In this document: positions 44,141-55,410 of the stretch, piece by piece
How the letters are laid out: each line of letters opens with the position of its first letter
Numbering within the stretch: position 1 is the stretch's first letter
The notes under the pieces: model-generated
The model's database searches: none
The model's input: only the letters and a program-made list of their open reading frames with translations
What the model was told of the DNA's origin: nothing
Program-made: the position numbers and the translations under genes
Source of the DNA: Delphinapterus leucas
Lineage: Eukaryota > Chordata > Mammalia > Artiodactyla > Monodontidae
DNA length: 64,000 bases
Direction of reading: 5' to 3'
NCBI RefSeq assembly: GCF_002288925.2
Contig: NW_022098044.1
Span: 16,882,197-16,946,196 of the forward strand

Positions 44141-44817
44141 GAACATAGTCAAGATTCCCTCCTGGCACGTACAAGAAAGGCCCTTTCTGGAGCTTCAGTC
44201 TCTTTACCTGCAAATTAGAACTCAGTATTTGCTTAGAAATCTTGGGATCATGAAATCTTGGGATAAGTTCATGAGATCACACATGTGAGATGCAGTGCAC
44301 AGTCTGGCCCTCGGAACATAACGAGGATCTCAGCGCCTCCGTCCTGGTTATGTGCAGTCTGCACGGAACCAGATCCAGGGCCCGTGGGCCAGATCCGCTG
44401 TGCCTGCTGGCATTCTAGGTGTGCAGGGTAAACCAGCCTGCCTGTTGCCCCTCGGAGCTTGTGGGGCACTGTAATCTGTGTTCCCTTCTCCCCGGGCTCT
44501 CACAGCCCTGGGCCTCCCTTCTCCCCAAGGGAACCACCTGACTCGTGGCGGGGGCGGGGGGGAAGTCATTTTACTCTGACTCAGCTCCAACTTTCCAGGT
44601 TCATGCTGAGTTCTGAGCACAGAACTCAACTCCTCTCAGATGTGCACTCAACATTGAGTATGAACTGATGATTCATTGTAGATTATTCTTCCTTCACCCC
44701 CTGCCCAGGCCCCCTTCATGCCCTGCCCTTCTCTGCTCTGCTCTGGGCTCCAGGAGGCTGACCCCTAAGGACCACATGGCCACGTTGCTTTGCACGCTGA
44801 CTTCCAGCTTTGTGGCT
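44141..44817. other. Unique stretch of about 680 bp
   Basis: No repeat recognised. Frames of 66-93 codons are unsupported. Confidence 0.4.
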
Positions 44818-45199
44818 GTATTAGCTTGTTCAGGTACCCGGAACACATACCACCATCTGGTTTAGATGACAGAAATTCTTTTCTCACAGTTCTGGAGGCA
44901 GGAGAGTCTGAGATCAAGGTGTTGGCCAGGTTGGTTTCTCCTGAGGCCTCTCCTTGACCAGCTGAGACCATCTTCTCCTTCTTGTGTCTTTACATGATCT
45001 ACCCCCAAGCCCACATCTGTGTGTCTGTGTTCGAATCTCCTCTTCTTATAAACACACCAGTCATATTGGATAACAACCCCATTTTACCTTAATTACCTCT
45101 ATAAAGGCTCTATCTTCAAATACACTTATATTGTGATGTGCTGGGTGTTTGGACTTCAGCACAGGAATTTTGGAAGGCATAGCTCAGCCCTTAATAGCA
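44818..45199 (-). mobile_element. MLT1-like (MaLR) LTR, antisense
   Basis: Antisense MaLR text: 'ctgtattagcttgttcagg…', 'ttctcacagttctggaggc', '…ttaccttaattacctctataaaggctctatcttcaaatacac…', '…ggaattttggaaggcatagctcagcccttaatag'. An old LTR without internal genes. Confidence 0.8.
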
Positions 45200-46064
45200 G
45201 CCAGTAGGAGGCATGGGCTGGGGATGAGAGGCGGGGGAGAGGCAAGGACCATTTTCTCCACCCTCCTCCTGCCCTAGCATCTCTCCCCGACCTGCTCTTT
45301 TCTGCTAACATCACTGTCACCCCTCTCCCCCCAGGGGGGGCAACTGCTTCCCTGGCATTGGCCTCTGAGTGCTTCAGCCTCCTTTGTTGGTTCTTTCACC
45401 CCGTCACCCCTCTGAAACTCTGCCTTAAGTAGAGCCTCTCCATTCGAACCACCTGAGGTAGATTCTGTTTCCTGCCAGGGGGCTGATGGGTACGGTTTGT
45501 TCATTCACGGTGTGTTCAGCCCCATCTGTCTTCCGCCTGCTTGTCCCAGACACCCAGACATACCACCCCTACCCAATGGAGAGGGATCAGAATCCATGCT
45601 GATGGAACGCTGAGAACCAACATGATACTAAAGGAGAGAGGGCTCCTTCCCCCTTTGATGGTAAGGAAGGCTTCCTGGAGGAGGAAACACTGTGACTATA
45701 AGGGGGACAGACTTTGGTGAATGAAGAAGGACGTGAGATGGGACAGAGGTTATAGCCAAAGCCAGAGCAGAGAGCTCTCAAAGCAAGGATGGCCGTCCCC
45801 CAGCTGGGGTCCCTGGCGTCACCATCCACAAGGTCACCCAGCTAAAGCCTTGGCACCAGCATCAACCCTTCTCTTCCCCCCCCCCACTTCCCATGCTTGG
45901 CTTGTCACTGAGGCCAGTTGATTCTCCTTCTGACACACTTCTCCCCTGTCTGTCTTCTTTTCTCCATTTCTCTGCCACATCGGTGTGGTAGCCTGACATG
46001 CAGGGAGAGTGAGGTCTTATCTGGCCAGCATGGCCGGAAGAAAGGCAAAGAGAAGAGTCTTTTT
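45200..46064. other. Unique stretch of about 865 bp
   Basis: No repeat recognised. GC-moderate, with no credible gene. Confidence 0.4.
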
Positions 46065-46235
46065 TGGGCATCTACTTGATGCCTTGCACTAAGCTAGGTA
46101 GTTTATCTTTGACTTTCATAACGTTCCTGGGAGGTAAGTCGGTACTACCCCATTAGCAGGTGAAGAAACTGACCCTCCGAGGTGCTCATGAACTGTGTTG
46201 TTTCCCCTGCTTTGAAGGTGCCTTTGAATTTGGAC
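46065..46235 (-). mobile_element. MIR SINE, antisense
   Basis: '…gatgccttgcactaagctaggtagtttatc…', 'cctgggaggtaagtcggtactaccccattagcaggtgaagaaactgaccc' is antisense MIR. Confidence 0.78.
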
Positions 46236-46574
46236 CTAGGGACAGATGAGTATTGGTGGCAGTCTGTCTCTGGGAGGTGACCAGGCAAGTTCCCAGGGTT
46301 GAGGGATTGCAGCGTGCCCCAAAGCTCAGCTGCTTAGAGACAGAGCTTGTGCGCAGAATTTAACGGGCAGGTTCTCCAGAGCCAGCTGGACACAACCTTT
46401 CAGGAGATCTGGACGGTCCTTGAAGGGAGGTTTTGTTTCTCTGGGCAGCTCTAGGTGTATTTTCACCCAGTGGGCCCCAGAGAGGAGACCAGAGCAAACT
46501 ATTTTTTGTCCTGACTGCTTGTGAAATGGAGAATATTTTTAGCAGATTTGAAAGCTTTGGAGACAAATCCCATT

Positions 46575-46640
46575 ACTCAGGGTCCAGCTCATAGCAGGCA
46601 CTCAATAAACCTTTGTTGAATGTTGCTGAATGTTACTCAC
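46575..46640 (+). mobile_element. L2/MIR 3' terminus
   Basis: '…tcatagcaggcactcaataaacctttgttgaatgttgctgaatg' is the shared L2/MIR end. Confidence 0.7.
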
Positions 46641-47080
46641 TGGCACAAATGATCCGTGGTGAATGTGAACATTAGGGGATTTGATGAAGATGTCAGCCAG
46701 CCTGACAGTAAAAAGTAATCTTTATGATGTCATAAAAAGGAACATGGACAATAGCTTAGAATGTCATCGGTGAGCACAATAAATATTTCCCTGAAGTTCC
46801 TTTGCCCATCAGGAAACTGCGTTACATGCACTTTCAAAACCCGTGGCTCGTTTCAACGTTACGTAAAATGCCATTCTTTTAATGGGAAATGATGGGGTTT
46901 GCAATTAACCAAAGTGCACAATAATCACGTCCACCTTGATTGATTTATGGGGCATGGAGTTTGCTTTACAGAGTTACAGGAGGGATAGTGAGTGAGCAGG
47001 GTTTTCAGTGCCACCAAACACAGTCACTTAGGCTTCAGGGTACTGTTCCCTCCGTGGATTAAAAAACAAATGCATCTACG
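46641..47080. other. Candidate conserved non-coding block
   Basis: Non-repetitive, free of transposon landmarks, and dense in short motifs such as TGATGTCATAA (about 46725-46736), CACAATAAT and TGATTGATTTATGG (about 46918-46950). Conservation cannot be judged from one genome. This is a suggestion only. Confidence 0.3.
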
Positions 47081-47089
47081 ATGGATGAT

Positions 47090-47300
47090 GAGGTTCCTCT
47101 ATTCAGCCAGCCAGCCAGCTCTTGCTGAGCATTTGCTGTGTGCCAGGCATGGTCCTAGGGATGCAGAGTTGAGAGGTCAGAGGTTCTACTCCCACGGGAC
47201 TCACAGCCTAGTGGCAGCCAATGGCGAGAAAATGTCATGTGGGTGGTGAGGGAGTCACTAGGGAGTTGTGCCCAGGTCACTAGGAGAGGACAGGGAGGGA
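47090..47300 (-). mobile_element. L2-like fragment, antisense
   Basis: '…gctgagcatttgctgtgtgccaggcatggtcctagggatgcagag…', then 'ggactcacagcctagtggcag' match the antisense L2 end. The right limit is unclear. Confidence 0.55.
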
Positions 47301-48600
47301 ACAGCAAAATGTGACTTGGATGGGTAAGGAGACATTCAGGAAAACTGAAGGGATTCTTGAGGGGTGATGCAGGGAGCAAGGTGAGGGGGCCCTGGGCCCA
47401 AGCAAGGGCATGGACTTGATGGAGGACTGGGAATGTGGGTGGCAGCTGGAGGAATGATGGGGGTGCTGAGGCTGGGCAGGGTGTCTCTGCCTGTCAAGGA
47501 GCCTGCACATTACCCTACCCCCTGCCTGATGGGGAAATCAAGTTGGAGCCTGATCCTTGCTGGGCTGCCCTAGTGCATAGAAAGGTTTCCCTCACTTGGA
47601 ACTGAGATCTGTCTCCCTGAGGTTGGAAATCAATAACCTTTGCTCTGGCACCTGCAAGATCCCAGAGTAAGCCTATCTTTTCATCAGGTATTATTATTTA
47701 TAGTTTATATTTTTATGAAGTTGACTGTTACAAAGGCTACCTCTTTAGATATGTGATGATAAGCCTCCTCTAAATCTTCTCAAGGTCCAATATCACAGTC
47801 TCCTTGAAACTTTCCCTAAATGGCAAACTTCTCCTTTCCACACAATCCACAGTGTCATTTTCAATCTTAAAAATTTTTTCCGTTTATAAAAGTGATATAT
47901 GCTTGCTGTAGAAAATTAGGAAAACACAGACGATGAAAAGAAGACAAATATAGCCAGTTTGTTGGGCACTTCTTTCAGCCAGACTCTCTCTGGATTGCCG
48001 CCCCTGCTGATTCTGGGGCACTCAGGTTCCTCTGAGTGATTAAATGCAGCCCAGTTTAACTCTTGGATCTCAGATTCGGTATAAATCTTGTCTCCTTGCC
48101 TCCCTCTGCACAGGCTCAAGCCGGGACCTCTCGGTCCTGTGTTTCTCCTCCCCTCCCTTTCAAGTGCCCTGGGATGGAGAGCAGGGAGAGCAAAGTGACT
48201 TTTTCCTTTATTTACCTGGACTGCCCTGGCCTCCCATTCTACCTGTCTGTTGGCTCTCCCTCTGTGGCAGGCACGAGAATGTTGGTGATCTTGTGGAGAA
48301 CGTAGAGGAGTCATTTGGGGGAAACTGTGGAGCTCCCCCGGCACTGTTCCCAGATGCAGGAGACAAGGTTCTTTGTATCCCCTGTCAAGTCACCAGCAAA
48401 CTCAGCTCTGTCCTCTTGCTGGGCGGTGGGGTGGGTGATTCTCGCTCAGTGGGCTGCCTTTCTGGGTAAGGCACCATCCCCCGCCGCCCCCGTGCAGGTA
48501 TCATTTGGCCCCCAGGAAGCATAGGCATCCTTACTGGGGCACATGGCAGGAGTGTGTGGAATCTGCATGTCTCTCCAGAAACTGTCATTGTCTTTTGTTG
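47301..48600. other. Mostly unique stretch of about 1.3 kb
   Basis: Apart from a possible short old LINE trace at 47870-47945 ('…tttataaaagtgatatatgcttgctgtagaaaattagg…'), nothing was recognised. Frames of 141-142 codons at 47916-48469 overlap on opposite strands and have no family resemblance. Confidence 0.35.
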
Positions 48601-48604
48601 TGCT

Positions 48605-49310
48605 GTTGAATTCAGCGTGCTAATATCGAATTAGGATTTCATTAGAAGCTTTGTATCTTTGTTTATTATTGAAATGAATTTATTCACTTTTCTGCTATAT
48701 CCTTTTTTAGGTTTTATTCTTAATGCTGTGCTAGATTTGTAAAATAAATTAGAGAGTATTCCTTCTTCTTCTGTACTTTGGAACAGTTTACATAATGTGA
48801 GAGTTATCTGTTCCATGAACATTTGAAAGAACATGCTGTGACAACAGTCTGACCCTAAAGCCTTTTTTGGGGAGGGAATTTTTTGAAACTTGTTTGCTTC
48901 CTTCCATGCTTGCTGGTGATTGCAACATTTTTTTCACTTCTCTTGGAGACAAATTTAGTAATTTGTGTCTTCCCAGAAAATGATCCATTTCATTGAGACT
49001 TTGAAATATACTAGCACGAAGCTGTACCACCTTATTCTCTTATAGTCAAAAAACCCCCTGCATATCTGTTCTTATGTCTTGTTTTTCATTCCTATATATT
49101 TTCTGTGATCTCTCTCTCTTTTTTTTGGTGTTAGGATTTTCAGAGGTTTTTCTACCCAAGTGCAAGTTTGTAGAACCTGGTCTTGGAATTACTGATCATT
49201 TCTACTAGTGGTTAATTTCTTTGTGTTCTGCTTTATTTTTATCATGCCTTCTCATTTACTATCCTTGGGCTTAAAAATTCTCAAGTTGAATGTTTATTTA
49301 GTATTTTTAA
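48605..49310 (-). mobile_element. Old L1M ORF2 fragment, antisense
   Basis: The plus strand reads as degraded antisense ORF2 from the reverse-transcriptase region: '…taaattagagagtattccttcttcttctgtactttggaacag…', '…gagttatctgttccatgaacatttgaaag…', '…tttagtaatttgtgtcttcccag…'. Many changes, no open frame. Confidence 0.7.
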
Positions 49311-51078
49311 AAATAATACAAATGTTTAAATCTATGACTTTATTCTCAGACTACAATCTGGTCCCTTTCTTTTAGTCCCCCAGCTTTCAGCCACAAAGTG
49401 TACACCATCTTGCAAATTTTTCCGAGACTCAGAAGAGCCCACTTTCCTCTTCCCTATTAGCAGCCCCTCCTTAGTGATTTCTGCTGCAGCAAATCCACCT
49501 CTGGTGAATGACCTGCTTGCTTTGGAGTGGCTGCTACTGCACTTGGTCGGTGACCTTGGGCACACTTGAGGTGTGTTTGCTTCCTTTACACCGCCTGTAG
49601 GCTCCTCCTGCAACGAGCATGCCTTTAACTGTCCTGATTTCTCCTGGACTCTTGGTGGAACTCAATTGCCATAAGGTGGCACAAATTTTAGAACATTCCA
49701 CCGTGAGATGGAAATGGCACCCAAGCTTGGCCTAGAGACTTTAGCCATCCCGAAGAGGTGGCTGTCTACACATTAGCCTGAAACACAGCCTCCCCTACTG
49801 CTTGACCCAAACTGATGCTCTGCGGAGGGTCTTCTTGTAACACTTGCTTCTTGTAACACTGACAAGAGAGCACGGGTGAAACAGCCAGCCCAGAGATGGG
49901 AAAATCCCCTGGAATGTCCCACCCATTCAACTGTAATGGTGCTAAGAAGCTGATGACCGTGGCAGAGGAAATTCTGCCCAATGCGTTGACTTCGGGTCAG
50001 GACCCTGGCCATAAGATACACTGACCCCAATTTACTGAAATAATCTACATGCTCAGGCCCCCAGACACCCAGTGCTGGAACGCTAAGATCATATTCACAG
50101 GAGGTATTTTCCTATGGAATTGAATCCAAGGAGCTGATCACGAACTTGATCTTTGTTACCCATGTACACGTCCATATGAAGCAACCATACCTAAAGGGAA
50201 GCAACCCATCAGCAAGCAAGACTATCATCTCTACTCCAGGCCTGGATCTGTGCTTGAATCCACTGCAGGCATGGGGCTGGGATGCTGAAGGGGAAGGCCA
50301 CCGTTCCCTGGAAAGTGGCTATATGCCACTGTGCCAGTGTCTCCAGAGACAACTTCCACAGGGCCCGCTGGTCTGACTGGCTTCAGCCAATTATTGATAC
50401 ATTGTGCACAGCCCTGCCCTGCCGCCTGGCTGGGCTCCTGGACACCGGTGAGGCAGGGCTGGGGCACAGGGAGAACACGGGGAGTGACCATATACTCTTC
50501 TCCTTTCTTTTGAGCAGGACACATTTAAAGAGGAGCCATACTCTCCTCTCTCTTTGTACCTTCTTTGATCTCAGCAGGTGGATGGAAATTTATGTGATGT
50601 CATCTGATGGTTCCTACTGCTCAGTTGCAGGACACCTGAACAGACATGAACTTGGACCCTGATTTTGCCTTGGGTAGTTCTACAGCCCTCGCCTCTGCTT
50701 TAAAATCACTTATGATGACCAATGGTGGCATCTGTATCCCTCTTGAAGTCATCTCTTGGGAGAAAGGAGGAACCATCTGACTCATCCCCAAAGGGTGGTG
50801 GAGAGAGACCTCAGCTGGAAAGGTGTGAGCATATCTGTCCTGGGCCAGCAGGATATGTGAATGACTCTCCTTTATTCAAGCATAGATATGCACCATCTGA
50901 AATGGCTTTCCATAACTGTCCCAGTCAGGGACTCAGTGCCAACTCCCCATGGTGGTGGGTATGTCCACTTTCTATCTGATGTACCTGAAGGGAACCTGTG
51001 GACACCTTGCCCCAGCAATGCTAAGAAAACCACTCATCCTGGTGTCAGCCAAAGCCTGTGGAGGAACTTGCAGTTAAC
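49311..51078. other. Unassigned 1.8-kb stretch, possibly an old ERV interior
   Basis: No LTR or LINE landmarks. 50230-50600 has several frames open for 60-126 codons in the same direction, and text such as 'tgccagtgtctccagagacaacttccacagggcccgctggtctgactggcttcagccaatt' that resembles ERV-interior repeats. I cannot name it, and no retroviral motif was identified. Confidence 0.3.
49831..49862. repeat. Tandem duplication, 16 bp x 2
   Basis: CTTCTTGTAACACTTG (49831-49846) is followed directly by CTTCTTGTAACACTGA, differing at the last two bases. Confidence 0.95.
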
Positions 51079-51090
51079 AAGCCTCCAAGA

Positions 51091-51629
51091 ACAGTATGGA
51101 GGTTCCTTAAAAACTAAAAATAGAACTACCATACGACCCAGCAATCCCACTACTGGGCATATACCCAGAGAAAACCATAATTCAAAAAGAGTCATGTACC
51201 ACAATGTTCATTGCAGCTCTATTTACAATAGCCAGGACATGGAAGCAGCCTAAGTGTCCACTGACAGATGAATGGATAAAGAAGATGTGTCACATATATA
51301 CAATGGAATATTACTCAGCCATAAAAAGAAACGAAATTGAGTTATTTGTAGTGAGGTGGATGGACCTGGAGACTGTCATACAGAGTGAAGTAAGTNNNNN
51401 NNNNNNNNNNNNNNNNNNNNNNNNNNNNNNNNNNNNNNNNNNNNNNNNNNNNNNNNNNNNNNNNNNNNNNNNNNNNNNNNNNNNNNNNNNNNNNNGGGAG
51501 GGAGACGCAAGAGGGAGGAGATATGGGGATATATGTGTACGTATAGCTGATTCACTTTGTTATATAGCAGAAACTAACACAACATTGTAAAGCAATTATT
51601 CTCCAATAAAGATGTTAAAAAAAAAAAAA
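51091..51629 (+). mobile_element. 5'-truncated L1 containing an assembly gap
   Basis: ORF2 end (AACAGTATGGAGGTTCC…, coding [15 protein letters not shown] text) up to 51395, then N. The 3' UTR resumes at 51496 and ends '…gcaattattctccaataaagatgtt' plus A tail. A 12-bp duplication with one mismatch (AAGCCTC[C/G]AAGA) flanks it at 51079-51090 and 51630-51641. ORF2 from 51204 to the gap is open, so the copy is relatively young. Confidence 0.95.
51396..51495. other. Assembly gap, 100 N
   Basis: Exactly 100 N, the usual placeholder for a gap of unknown size. It falls within an L1, where several hundred bases of 3' UTR may be missing. Confidence 0.99.
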
Positions 51630-51641
51630 AAGCCTCGAAGA

Positions 51642-52164
51642 GCCTGGGAGTGCACTGAGGGGGGACAAACCTGTGTGCCTGGAGGCTCCTTTCCTCCTCC
51701 CTTTTGGCAGTGGTGCATCGAGCTGTCTTAGCGGGTCTGAGTTAAATCAGTGGCAGAACCGCTGGTGTCAGCCTCTGAATTTGGGGTGCTGCCCTCTTTC
51801 TCCTGGTGAAGGAGCTTCTCGTTATAGAGTTGCATGTCTATAGCTGCCCCATAGCCCTATAAATAGGTGGAGCTTAGTGGGGACCGGTTTCTCTCTCCTG
51901 GAGCTTTGGCATGCAGTCCATCCATGCCTGACCTAAGCTGGGGACAAGAGTGTGTGGGATCCCACGGACACTGCCATGTGCTCCTGTTTTCCCCAAAGGA
52001 CCTCAATTTTCTATCTGCAGGACATGGCGCTAGTGTGCGTGTCCTTTGCATGACAGTGCTAAAATTGTTGCTGCCACCTTCTCAGACCAATCCTATTCTA
52101 GATCCTGCCCTTTCGTGACTGTGAGTGGGTATAATATATCTGGAGGGGGTATATAATTTATCAT
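51642..52164. other. Unassigned stretch
   Basis: It continues the pre-insertion sequence of 49311-51078. No named element. Confidence 0.35.
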
Positions 52165-52415
52165 AGCAACAGCTAATAATTACTGACTGTTACTACAGGC
52201 TGGTCACTCTGCTAACAGCTTTATATATATTAACTCACTTAGGGAGAGAAATATAATGATTTCTTCTTCTCTATTCATTTCTCTTTTTTCCCCCAGAAAA
52301 GGAAACGGAGGCACAGAGAGGTTAAGAATTTGTCCAAAGTCACACAGCTATAAGTGGTGAGTCCAGGATTCAAGTTTGGGCCATCTGCCTCCAGAGCTTG
52401 GGCCATTAAAATCAT
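52165..52415 (-). mobile_element. MIR SINE, antisense, near full length
   Basis: '…tctgctaacagctttatatatattaactcac…', '…gaaaaggaaacggaggcacagagaggttaagaatttgtccaaagtcacacagctataagtggtgag…ttcaagtttgggccatctgcctccagagc' is the antisense MIR sequence in order. Confidence 0.93.
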
Positions 52416-53680
52416 CTGTGTTGATGACTTGCAAGTGGGCTGAAGGGGGTATTTGGGGGGTGAAAAGAAAAAGTATTCTGGTCATCTCTGAAAACAGCAC
52501 CCCTCTGTCCAGTATAGTTGCATTATTTTCTGACCCCCAAGAAGAATCTCCTTACTTCCTCTTAATCCACTTATTTGCTTCTCACACAGAGCAAAGCCTT
52601 TTGCCCACCACTGACTGTGCCCCAAAATACACTGTATAGGTCTTATATCTGCTATCACTTCTTCCAAGATTTTAGCAGCAGGTCGGCTATGAGGTCCAAG
52701 CTTTCAGGGGTGCTAGAGTTTCTGGGATTTTGTTTGTAAGCTTGCTTTGCTGTGTGTTCCTAGATTCCCAAGTGGGAAGTGTGGTGGGAGCAGCTGTGGT
52801 CCATCCCCGAGGCTGCCCAGGTGTGGGCTCCGTCACTCACAGTCCTTGCAGCTAGACTCTGGCTGCCCCCAAACACTGCAGCCCCTGAGATTTGGAAGGA
52901 GAAGGTGACCACGTGAGGTGTGGGCTGTGACAGCTTCACTAGAGGTCCCGGGAGCCCGAGCAGGGTGGGAGGTGACCCTGGCACTGACAGCCGAGGCGGT
53001 GGTATCCTCATCAGCTGGTCACGACCAAGGCAGCAGCTGGTTGTCTGGAGTCTCTTCTAGAAGCTCAGCTCTGGGTCTGCTCCTCCAGCCCTGCCGTGAG
53101 TTTCATAAGGACCTAATTCCCTTTCTGTGTAAACTAGGTAGAGTGCTCCATGTTATCTGCCACTTGTTGCTGTTACTTTGTGAGTTGTTGGTTTTTTTTA
53201 ACACAATTGGTTCAGATTGAGCCCACGATAAACTAAAACCCTCAGATTTCTTTTCCCATTAATGTTCTTGGGCATCATCCATCTGGGTGCGTGGGAGCAA
53301 CTAAACTTATCTGCATTGGGCCTAGCAACCCAGCCAGTGAGGTCCTTTGAATACTTGTCTCTATGGGAAGCCTGCCACTGAGAACCGCACTGTTCCCAGT
53401 GCCAAAACCTTGTACTGTGGCTGCAGGATGCTGTCTCCAGCTGGGTTTCTGCCAAGGATTCTCTTGGCCTGTTCTCTGCTCCTGGGAAGGAGCGGTCTGG
53501 GGAGCTCTTCAGTGCATCTACCTTTCTCTCTGTCTCTTGGGTGACCCCAGGGTTACTGACTCTGGCCTCCCTCCCCTCCCCTGGGGGTAGGCATCTCCAT
53601 TTTTCCAGAGGCTGCCCTGCAGAGTCTTGCACATGCTTTGTGGGTGGGACCATAGGTATAGTCTGGGTACATTTTCCCTC
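52416..53680. other. Unique stretch of about 1.3 kb
   Basis: No repeat recognised. A 151-codon frame on the minus strand at 53198-53653 has no known family or splice context. Confidence 0.4.
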
Positions 53681-53689
53681 AAGAATTCC

Positions 53690-53788
53690 ATTTTTTTTTT
53701 AAACATCTTTATTGGGGTATAATTGCTTTGCAATGGTGTGTTAGTTTCTGCTTTATAACAAAGTGAATCAGTTATACATATACATATG
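53690..53788 (-). mobile_element. Very short (about 100 bp) L1 3' end
   Basis: Antisense L1 terminus: poly-T, 'aaacatctttattggggtataattgctttg…acaaagtgaatcag'. A perfect 9-bp duplication AAGAATTCC flanks it at 53681-53689 and 53789-53797. A severely 5'-truncated insertion. Confidence 0.95.
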
Positions 53789-54067
53789 AAGAATTCCTTT
53801 TAGGAAGGTGTCTTTTCTAATACCCAGACCTCCTAGTGAAGTGTGTGAAGTTTTACTGTTGTTGTATAGTTTTTCAAACGGCAACTTATGACCCTTTAAT
53901 AGGATATAAAATTGATTTTAGGTCTGGACGAACATCAAATATATAGAATCGAAGTTCATTATAAACACGAAGGGTAAGTAGTGTCTTGAGCATCTATTGT
54001 TATTTGTAGGTGTGTACATATGGGTAGCAATCAGGGGTCCACAAGAGCAACAAAACCAGTAGAAGGT

Positions 54068-54170
54068 ATGTATATCTATCTATCTGTGCATACACATTCA
54101 TATCTGTATCTGTATATAAATACATATCTGTATATATATCTATATATTTATATCTATATATATACAGAGA
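54068..54170. repeat. TATC/TATA-rich simple sequence
   Basis: Interrupted TATCTATC, TATCTGTA and TATATATC units inside the MLT2-like LTR, where the consensus is already TA-rich. Confidence 0.9.
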
Positions 54171-54225
54171 GATTGATTTTGAGGAATTGGTTTAGGTAAT
54201 TGTGGGGTCTGCCTAGGCAGTTCTT

Positions 54226-54557
54226 TTTTGTTTTATAAATTTATTTATTTATTTTTGGCTGCCTTGGGTCTTTGTTGCTGCACGCGGGCTTCCTCTCGTT
54301 GAGGTGAGCAGGGGCTACTCTTCATTGTTGTGCGCGGGCTTCTCACTGCTGTGGCTTCTCTTGTTGTGGAGCACGGGCTCTAGGCCCGCGGGCTTCAGTA
54401 GTTGTGGCTCGCGGGCTCTAGCGAGCAGGCTCAGTAGTTGTGGCGCACGAGCTTCATTGCTCCACGGCATGTAGGATCTTCCCAGACCAGGGATTGAACC
54501 CGTATCCCCTGCACTGGCAGGCGGATTCTTAACCACTGCGCCACCAGGGAAGCCCCC
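54226..54557 (-). mobile_element. Long CHR-type SINE, minus strand
   Basis: Antisense copy ending GCCACCAGGGAAGCCC. A perfect 10-bp duplication GGCAGTTCTT flanks it (54216-54225 and 54560-54569). Confidence 0.94.
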
Positions 54558-54746
54558 TTGGCAGTTCTTAAATCCATAGGAAAGGCCAGCAGGAGGAGCA
54601 GGCTGGACCTCTCAGTCACAAGTTGAAGTTTCTGTACACAGGTGGGATTTCTTCTACTTTAGGGAAGCCTCAGCTTTGTGCTTAAAGCCTTTCAGTTGAT
54701 GGAACCAGACCACTCAGATTATCTACGGTAATCTTCCTTATTTAAC

Positions 54747-55264
54747 GACAAATATCATATGATATCACTTATATGTGGAATCTAAAAAAAATGATACAAA
54801 TGAACTTATATACAAGACAGAAATAGGCCCACAGACATAGCAAAAAAACCTTACGGTTACCAAAGGGGAAAGGGGGGGAGGGATGTATTAGGAGTTTGGG
54901 ATTAACATAATCACACGACTACATATAAAATAGATAACCAACAAGGACCTGCTGTATAGCACAGGGAACTCTACTCAATATTGTGTAATAACCTATAAGG
55001 GAAAAGAATCTGAAAAAGAATATATACATACATACATATATAAAACTATATATTATATATAAATATATAATATATATTTATTATATAATATATAATATAT
55101 TTATTATATAAATATATAATATATAAATATATACTTTATATAAATATATAATATATATGATTTATATAAATATATAATTTATATATATAAAACTGAATCA
55201 CTTTGCTGTACACCTGAAACTAACACTAACATTGTAAATCAACTATACTTCAATTAAAAAATAA
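54747..55264 (+). mobile_element. 5'-truncated L1 3' UTR with an expanded AT tract
   Basis: 'gacaaatatcatatgatatcacttatatgtgg…', '…tatagcacagggaactctactc…', an AT-rich expansion, then '…actgaatcactttgctgtacacctgaaactaacac…ctatacttcaatt' and A-rich end. Confidence 0.93.
55019..55193. repeat. About 175-bp AT-only expansion inside the L1
   Basis: Units such as TATATAAATATATAA repeat irregularly between '…gaatatatacatac…' and '…ataaaactgaatcac'. Other L1 copies in this window have only a few AT units or none at this place (35007-35030, 4585-4595). Confidence 0.93.
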
Positions 55265-55410
55265 AATGAAAAAAAGCAAAAAAATAAAGTAAACTGGTGA
55301 CAGAGTTTAGTCCCATCTCCAGGGACCCCTCACAAGGACACCTAGCTTGTGTTTGAATCCCTGGGGACTGTAGCCTGGCCAAGCAGATGCATAAAACTAT
55401 CCGAAAAAGT

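Larger units (their letters stand above)
53985..55410 (-). mobile_element. MLT2-like LTR, antisense, split by a SINE and an L1
   Basis: Three host segments agree in order and direction: about 53985-54225 ('…gagagattgattttgaggaattgg…'), 54558-54746 ('…gaagcctcagctttgtgcttaaagcctttcagttgatgg…') and about 55265-55410 ('…gtttgaatccctggggactgtagcctggcc…'). They match the antisense MLT2-like sequence seen forward at 11167-11622. Confidence 0.7.
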
